A stretch of DNA of 64,000 nt from an uncultured Muribaculaceae bacterium. GTDB taxonomy: Bacteria; Bacteroidota; Bacteroidia; Bacteroidales; Muribaculaceae. How positions within the stretch are numbered: position 1 is the stretch's first letter; the number at the start of each line of letters is the position of its first letter. The notes beneath the pieces were generated by a model, which was not told the DNA's origin, ran no database searches, and saw nothing but the letters and a program-made list of their open reading frames with translations. Shown here in pieces: positions 59,454-64,000 of the stretch. A program made the translations under genes and the position numbers. Location: assembly GCA_934675575.1 (NCBI GenBank), contig CAKUQQ010000003.1:174586-238585 (forward strand), in the 5' to 3' direction.

Positions 59454-60668
59454 TCATTCTGCCACGATTTTGCAGATTTCTATTATTACCTGCATGGCTT
59501 TCTGCATTGACGGAATTGGCACGAACTCGTAGCGGCCGTGCATGTTCATGCCACCTGCAAATATATTGGGGCAAGGCAGACCTTTGAATGAGAGTTGTGC
59601 ACCGTCAGTGCCACCTCTGATAGGTTGCACGATTGGCTTGACATCGGCATTCTTCATCGCCTTTTCTGCCACTTCCACAATGTGCATCACTGGCTCAATC
59701 TTTTCGCGCATGTTGTAGTATTGGTCCTTGATTTCGGCGGTGGCGCAACCAGGGAACTCGCAGTTGATTTTGTGGCACAGGTGCTCGATTTCGCGTTTGC
59801 GGCTCTCGAAGCGTGCGCGGTCGTGGTCGCGAATGATGTAGGTGAGGACGGTTTTTTCAACAGAGCCCTCGAATGAAATCAAGTGATAGAAACCCTCATA
59901 TCCCTCGGTGTGCTCCGGAGTTTCCCAGCGTGGCAGCATTATGGCAAATTGGTTGGCAACACGAATGGAGTTGAGCATCTTGTGCTTGGCTGCTCCTGGG
60001 TGTACGTTAAGACCCTTGAATGTTATTTTTGCAGAAGCAGCGTTGAAGTTCTCGTATTCCAGTTCGCCCACAGCACCGCCGTCCATAGTGTAGGCCCAGT
60101 CGGCACCAAATTGCTTCACGTCGAAGTGATGCGCGCCCATGCCTATTTCCTCGTCGGGATTGAAGGCTATGCGAATGTCGCCGTGCTTCACTTCTGGGTG
60201 CTCGATGAAGTATTCCACAGCCGAGATGATTTCGGCTATTCCGGCTTTGTCGTCAGCGCCGAGGAGAGTTGTTCCGTCGGTCACAATCAGTTGCTGGCCA
60301 ATATAGTCATTCAGCTCTGGGAATTGCTCTGGGTCGAGAACTATGCCTTTTTCTTTGTTGAGCACAATCTTGCCTCCCTCGTAGTCCACGATGCTTGGCT
60401 TAACGTTTTGGCCGCTCATGTCGGGGCTTGTGTCAAGGTGGGAGATAAAGCCTATGGTTGGCACTTTTTTGTCGGTGTTCGACGGCAAAGTAGCCATCAG
60501 GTAGCCATTCTCATCGAGGGTGATGTTGCTCAACCCCATGCTTTTCAATTCTTTTTTGAGCTGTTGGGCAAAAATCATTTGTCCCGGAGTTGAAGGTGTC
60601 AGGTTTGTCTGCTCGTCGCTCTGAGTGTCGTATTTGACATACTGAAGGAATCTGTCAACTAATTTCAT
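59454..60668 (-). CDS. pepT: Peptidase T (tripeptide aminopeptidase)
   Basis: 404 residues from ATG 60668; the frame to 60725 is a read-through extension and is rejected because a -7 box (TAACTTTG on minus, 60740-60747) gives a leader of normal length. A cytosolic M20B zinc peptidase that removes N-terminal residues from tripeptides. Metal-site motifs are [37 protein letters not shown] and, near the C terminus, [18 protein letters not shown]. Confidence 0.96.
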   Translation of the reverse strand: MKLVDRFLQYVKYDTQSDEQTNLTPSTPGQMIFAQQLKKELKSMGLSNITLDENGYLMATLPSNTDKKVPTIGFISHLDTSPDMSGQNVKPSIVDYEGGKIVLNKEKGIVLDPEQFPELNDYIGQQLIVTDGTTLLGADDKAGIAEIISAVEYFIEHPEVKHGDIRIAFNPDEEIGMGAHHFDVKQFGADWAYTMDGGAVGELEYENFNAASAKITFKGLNVHPGAAKHKMLNSIRVANQFAIMLPRWETPEHTEGYEGFYHLISFEGSVEKTVLTYIIRDHDRARFESRKREIEHLCHKINCEFPGCATAEIKDQYYNMREKIEPVMHIVEVAEKAMKNADVKPIVQPIRGGTDGAQLSFKGLPCPNIFAGGMNMHGRYEFVPIPSMQKAMQVIIEICKIVAE

Positions 60669-60739
60669 AATCGATATGGTTTTTAATATCCGGCTTTTTT
60701 TCAAAGCTAAGGATTGTTTTGTCACACTTTATCAATAAG

Positions 60740-60768
60740 CAAAGTTAATAATAAATTTTGTAAATTTG
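60740..60768. promoter_or_regulatory. Divergent promoters between pepT and the first nuclease gene
   Basis: TAACTTTG on the minus strand (60740-60747) for pepT and TAAATTTG on the plus strand (60761-60768) for the nuclease. No good -33 element for either. Confidence 0.55.
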
Positions 60769-60792
60769 TGCCACAAAAATGTCAGTTGTTTT

Positions 60793-61641
60793 ATGCCGTC
60801 GCGCAAAAGAAGAAACAGTTTGTCGTTCAATGACTTGAGGAGGGCTGGCATCGTGGTGCTATGGGCTGCGATGGTGGTTGGCGTGCTTTTTCTGGTGATT
60901 AGGCATCTGGCGGTTGGCGAAATCGACATGCGCGAGCAGCGTGCCTCGGCTGAATATGTGGCAGAACTGCAGCAGGTGGACTTGCCCGACGGTATGCCGA
61001 GTGAACGGATAGCCTACAAGGGGTTTACAGTGTATTTTAATCCCAGACTGCATATTCCAAACTGTGTGGTATATGAACTGACTGCAAGCGAGACTGATGG
61101 AACAGTGCCGCGTTTCGGCAGCTTTGAGCGAGACTCTGCGGTGGCTGGTTGTGCCACCCCGTGGGACTACACGCTAAGTGGTTATGACCGTGGACACATG
61201 ATTCCGGCTGGTGACTTGAAATGGGATTCGCTGGCAATGCGTGAATCGTTTAAGATGACAAATGTGTGCCCGCAGGTCAGGTCGCTCAACAGTGGCGGCT
61301 GGACCAAAATCGAAGAGAAAATCAGGGAGTGGGCTGTTCGCGACAGCGCGTTGATTGTGGCCACCGGTCCTGTAATCACGCACGGCATGAAGACGATAGG
61401 AGCATCGCGTGTGGCTGTGCCTACGGCATTTTTCAAGGTGGTGCTGTCTCCGTTCACCACGCCTATGCGCGCCATAGGGTTCATATATCCCAATAAGTCG
61501 GCCAACGGACCGCTCAAGCGTTATGCCGTGAGTGTAGATGAGGTGGAGCGTCGCACCGGCATCGACTTCTTCTCGGCCTTGCCCGATGACATTGAAGACA
61601 AAATAGAGAGCCACCTTAACCTCGATGTGTGGACGCATTGA
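60793..61641 (+). CDS. Membrane-anchored DNA/RNA non-specific endonuclease
   Basis: 282 residues from ATG 60793, just after the -7 box. A basic N terminus (MPSRKRRN) and one membrane helix (about 17-37, GIVVLWAAMVVGVLFLVI) suggest an inner-membrane anchor with the nuclease outside. The catalytic motif is DRGH (D132-H135) in YDRGHMIPAGDLKW, followed by TNVCPQVRSLNSGGWTKIEEKIREW, the Mg-binding Asn region of the beta-beta-alpha-Me nucleases. The second nuclease starts 28 bp downstream. Confidence 0.93.
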   Translation: MPSRKRRNSLSFNDLRRAGIVVLWAAMVVGVLFLVIRHLAVGEIDMREQRASAEYVAELQQVDLPDGMPSERIAYKGFTVYFNPRLHIPNCVVYELTASETDGTVPRFGSFERDSAVAGCATPWDYTLSGYDRGHMIPAGDLKWDSLAMRESFKMTNVCPQVRSLNSGGWTKIEEKIREWAVRDSALIVATGPVITHGMKTIGASRVAVPTAFFKVVLSPFTTPMRAIGFIYPNKSANGPLKRYAVSVDEVERRTGIDFFSALPDDIEDKIESHLNLDVWTH

Positions 61642-61669
61642 GGCGGCTGGAATGCAACAAGGAAATGTT

Positions 61670-62494
61670 ATGAAGAAAGAAATAAAATACACTTTGGCCT
61701 ACGTTATCACAGTTGTGGTTATTGGTTTGGCTTTTGTCGGCTGTGCCGGACGCACCAATGCTGCCACAGGCAAGGAACCGTCGGAGGCATTGCTGAAGGT
61801 GGTGCTGCCAGATGGCGTTGACAACGAGCATATCGCATATAGTGCTATTTCGGTTGATTTCAATGCCGAAAGGCGAATACCAAACTGTGTGGCCTATAAA
61901 CTCACGCAACAAATGGTGATGATGGCCGACGCTCCCGATGCAGAAAAACGCAAGAATTATAAGTTCAATAAAGACAAAAATGTGACAGCGTGCCCTGACT
62001 GGTGGGAATATAAGAACAGTGGTTATGACCGTGGGCACATGGCTCCTGCCGACGACATGAAGTGGAGCCGCGAGGCCATGACGGAATGTTTCTACATGAC
62101 CAACATGTGTCCGCAGAACAAGTCGCTCAATAGCGGAGCCTGGCGTTCGCTTGAGCAGAAGGTACACTGCTGGGCAGTAAATTATGGCGAGTTGCTTGTG
62201 TTCACAGGACCAATAGTTCACTCTGTGCGTAAAGCCATAGGACCTGAACACGACATTGTGGTGCCGCAAGGCTTTTTCAAGGTGATATATGCTCCAAAAC
62301 AGCAGCGTGCCATAGCGTTTGTTTATGACAATGTGCCAGCCAAGAGCGGATTGCGCCGCCATGCTGTGAGCGTTGACGATGTGGAGCAACTCACCGGCAT
62401 TGACTTCCTGTCGGCTTTGCCCGACAATGTTGAGCGGAGCGTGGAGGCAAGCACCGATGTGACTTCATGGCTCGAAACCGGCAAGATGAAATAA
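61670..62494 (+). CDS. DNA/RNA non-specific endonuclease lipoprotein
   Basis: 274 residues from ATG 61670. The signal peptide ends in a lipobox-like FVGC (Cys25), so this copy is lipid-anchored while its neighbour is membrane-spanning. It has DRGH (D120-H123) in YDRGHMAPADDMKW, then TNMCPQNKSLNSGAWRSLEQKVHCW. The mature N terminus VVLPDGVDNEHIAYSAISVDFNAERRIPNCVAYKLT parallels the first nuclease, so the two are tandem duplicates. Likely periplasmic or surface nucleic-acid degradation. Confidence 0.92.
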   Translation: MKKEIKYTLAYVITVVVIGLAFVGCAGRTNAATGKEPSEALLKVVLPDGVDNEHIAYSAISVDFNAERRIPNCVAYKLTQQMVMMADAPDAEKRKNYKFNKDKNVTACPDWWEYKNSGYDRGHMAPADDMKWSREAMTECFYMTNMCPQNKSLNSGAWRSLEQKVHCWAVNYGELLVFTGPIVHSVRKAIGPEHDIVVPQGFFKVIYAPKQQRAIAFVYDNVPAKSGLRRHAVSVDDVEQLTGIDFLSALPDNVERSVEASTDVTSWLETGKMK

Positions 62495-62510
62495 AAGAAT
62501 TTAAGGATTG

Positions 62511-63911
62511 ATGATGATAGACAACACTACACTGCAAAACGACACAATAGTGGCAATCAGCACACCCCATGGGGTGGGCGGCATAGCCGTAATCAGAGTC
62601 AGCGGCAAAGATGCCGTGCTATTTGTGAGCAGATGCTGGCATGGCAAGCCCATAGAAGAAATGAAGAGCCACACCGCCCATTTTGGGCGCATAACCGATG
62701 CTTTTGGCGAGGAGCTTGACGAGGTGGTGCTCACCGTGTTCAAGGCTCCACATTCGTTCACCGGCGAAGATGTGATTGAAATCGCGTGTCATGGCTCGTT
62801 GTGGATTCAGCAGCAAATTGTGAATGTGCTTATCGACTGTGGTTGCCGTGCGGCTTCGGGCGGAGAGTTCACCCGCAGGGCGTTTGCCAACGGCAAACTT
62901 GACTTGTCGCAAGCCGAGGCCGTAGCCGACATAATAGCATCGTCGTCGCGAGCCTCGCATCGTGTGGCCATGAATCAAATGCGCGGTGTGTTCAGCCAGC
63001 GCATAGGCGAGCTTAGGCAGCAGTTGCTGCAGTTTGTGTCGCTAATAGAACTTGAGCTCGACTTTAGCGAAGAAGACGTTACATTTGCCGACCGCGAAAA
63101 GCTGTTGTCGCTCGCCAATCAAATTCATGGCGTGATTAAGCGTCTTGCGGAGTCGTACGCTACTGGCAATGTGATTAAAAACGGACTCCCTGTGGCAATA
63201 GTCGGGCAGACCAATGCCGGGAAATCCACCATACTCAATGCCTTGCTGCACGACGACAAGGCTCTTGTGAGCGACATTCAGGGCACCACGCGCGATGTGA
63301 TAGAAGACACTATAGTGATAGGTGGCATCACGTTCCGCTTTATCGACACGGCTGGCATACGCCATTCGGGCGACACCATAGAGGCAATGGGAATAGAACG
63401 CACGTTCCGCAAACTCGACCAGGCACAGATAGTGCTCTGGGTGATTGACGGCACAGAAAATCCTCAAGATGTGGCGCAGTTTATGGCCGACAATATTGAG
63501 CCGCATTGCCATGACAAGCAACTTATGGCGGTGATTAATAAGGCTGATGTTGCTTCTGCCGACAACATTGCTGCCATAACCAAGGCAATCGGGCAACTGA
63601 AGCACGTCGTGATTTCGGCAAAACGAGAGGCCGACATAGCCATGCTCCAGCAGCAAGTGACGGAGGCTGCTGCCATACCGCAAATTGATGACAACGCTGT
63701 GGTGGTGACAAATGCGCGCCATTACGAGGCTCTTGTGCGTGCCGATGAAGCGCTCGCTCGCAGCATAGCAGGCTTGAAATCTGGATTGAGCGGGGACCTC
63801 GTGAGCCAAGACATCAGGGAATGTCTGCACTACCTTGGCGAAATAACCGGCGAAATCAGCAACAACGAAATCCTCGGTGAAATCTTCTCCCACTTCTGCA
63901 TCGGCAAATGA
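62511..63911 (+). CDS. mnmE: tRNA modification GTPase MnmE
   Basis: 466 residues from ATG 62511 (16 bp after the nuclease stop; TTG 62508 is rejected). With MnmG it installs the (c)mnm5 group on wobble uridine 34. The N-terminal formyl-THF domain has TPHGVGGIAVIRVSG and SQAEAVADIIASSSRASH. The G domain has G1 VGQTNAGKST (usual GxPNxGKS, with T in place of P), QGTTRDVIED and DTAGIR. The C terminus is HFCIGK, with the characteristic cysteine. Confidence 0.97.
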   Translation: MMIDNTTLQNDTIVAISTPHGVGGIAVIRVSGKDAVLFVSRCWHGKPIEEMKSHTAHFGRITDAFGEELDEVVLTVFKAPHSFTGEDVIEIACHGSLWIQQQIVNVLIDCGCRAASGGEFTRRAFANGKLDLSQAEAVADIIASSSRASHRVAMNQMRGVFSQRIGELRQQLLQFVSLIELELDFSEEDVTFADREKLLSLANQIHGVIKRLAESYATGNVIKNGLPVAIVGQTNAGKSTILNALLHDDKALVSDIQGTTRDVIEDTIVIGGITFRFIDTAGIRHSGDTIEAMGIERTFRKLDQAQIVLWVIDGTENPQDVAQFMADNIEPHCHDKQLMAVINKADVASADNIAAITKAIGQLKHVVISAKREADIAMLQQQVTEAAAIPQIDDNAVVVTNARHYEALVRADEALARSIAGLKSGLSGDLVSQDIRECLHYLGEITGEISNNEILGEIFSHFCIGK

Positions 63912-63953
63912 TTGCCGGTTACGAACACTCAACAAATCTCACATTCTATAGTT

Positions 63954-63979
63954 AAAGCGCTCACTCCGAGCGCTTTTCT
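63954..63979 (+). terminator. Terminator after mnmE
   Basis: AAAGCGCTC (63954-63962) pairs with GAGCGCTTT (63968-63976) around ACTCC, followed by TCTTGTTT. A second hairpin, CGGCAA/TTGCCG, spans the stop codon (63902-63917). Confidence 0.8.
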
Positions 63980-64000
63980 TGTTTGCGGTCACTCTCGATA

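Overview
This 64-kb window is chromosomal DNA of a Bacteroidota bacterium, most likely order Bacteroidales (Muribaculaceae- or Prevotella-like; the family is inference). The order is supported by two SusC/SusD pairs, DUF-type lipoproteins typical of the group, a short-LID adenylate kinase, korAB, and many copies of the Bacteroidota promoter -7 element TAnnTTTG, several with TTTG 19-20 bp upstream. These boxes were used to reject over-extended start codons.

Layout. 1-1 kb: end of a secreted DUF4855-like gene and trmD on the minus strand. 1.1-20.5 kb: a glycan-utilisation locus on the plus strand. It holds a GH127-like glycosidase, a deacetylase/glycosidase-fold secreted protein, a long leader, SusC1-SusD1-SusC2-SusD2, a surface glycan-binding lipoprotein, an intercistronic terminator, then two paralogous GH71/GH99-like enzymes with C-terminal CBM9-like domains. 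No local SusR, HTCS or sigma/anti-sigma regulator is visible. 20.7-25.2 kb: an ABC ATPase-permease pair and an outer-membrane barrel receptor. 25.3-29.6 kb: DUF4491 membrane protein, a DUF5722 clan-A-like glycosidase, a DUF3298 lipoprotein and an unknown protein. 29.8-38.1 kb: housekeeping genes (korA-korB, hpt-adk, nnr-DUF4831, an NlpC/P60 peptidase behind a long leader).

38.1-41.8 kb is the most unusual part. It is AT-richer and holds an archaeal-type ATPase gene bracketed by a 37-bp repeat that carries its own promoter. Next to it is a duplicated secreted-protein unit whose promoter regions and gene ends are nearly identical while the gene centres have diverged. Each copy has an array of three 15-bp operator-like repeats at exactly 32-bp spacing just upstream of a consensus promoter. 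A tRNA-Val(CAC) closes this segment.

42-50.3 kb: a large GLUG-repeat surface protein, an esterase, a TonB-plug/macroglobulin-like protein, an MmcQ/YjbR protein, an acetyltransferase remnant and an FKBP isomerase. 50.3-58 kb (minus strand): a PBP4-type carboxypeptidase lipoprotein, a MATE exporter, and a glycan cluster of three GT4 glycosyltransferases around a radical SAM/SPASM protein. 58.2-64 kb: a flavodoxin-fold reductase, a small secreted protein, pepT, two tandem DRGH nucleases with different anchors, and mnmE.

All functional calls rest on motif and family recognition by eye; no database search was run.
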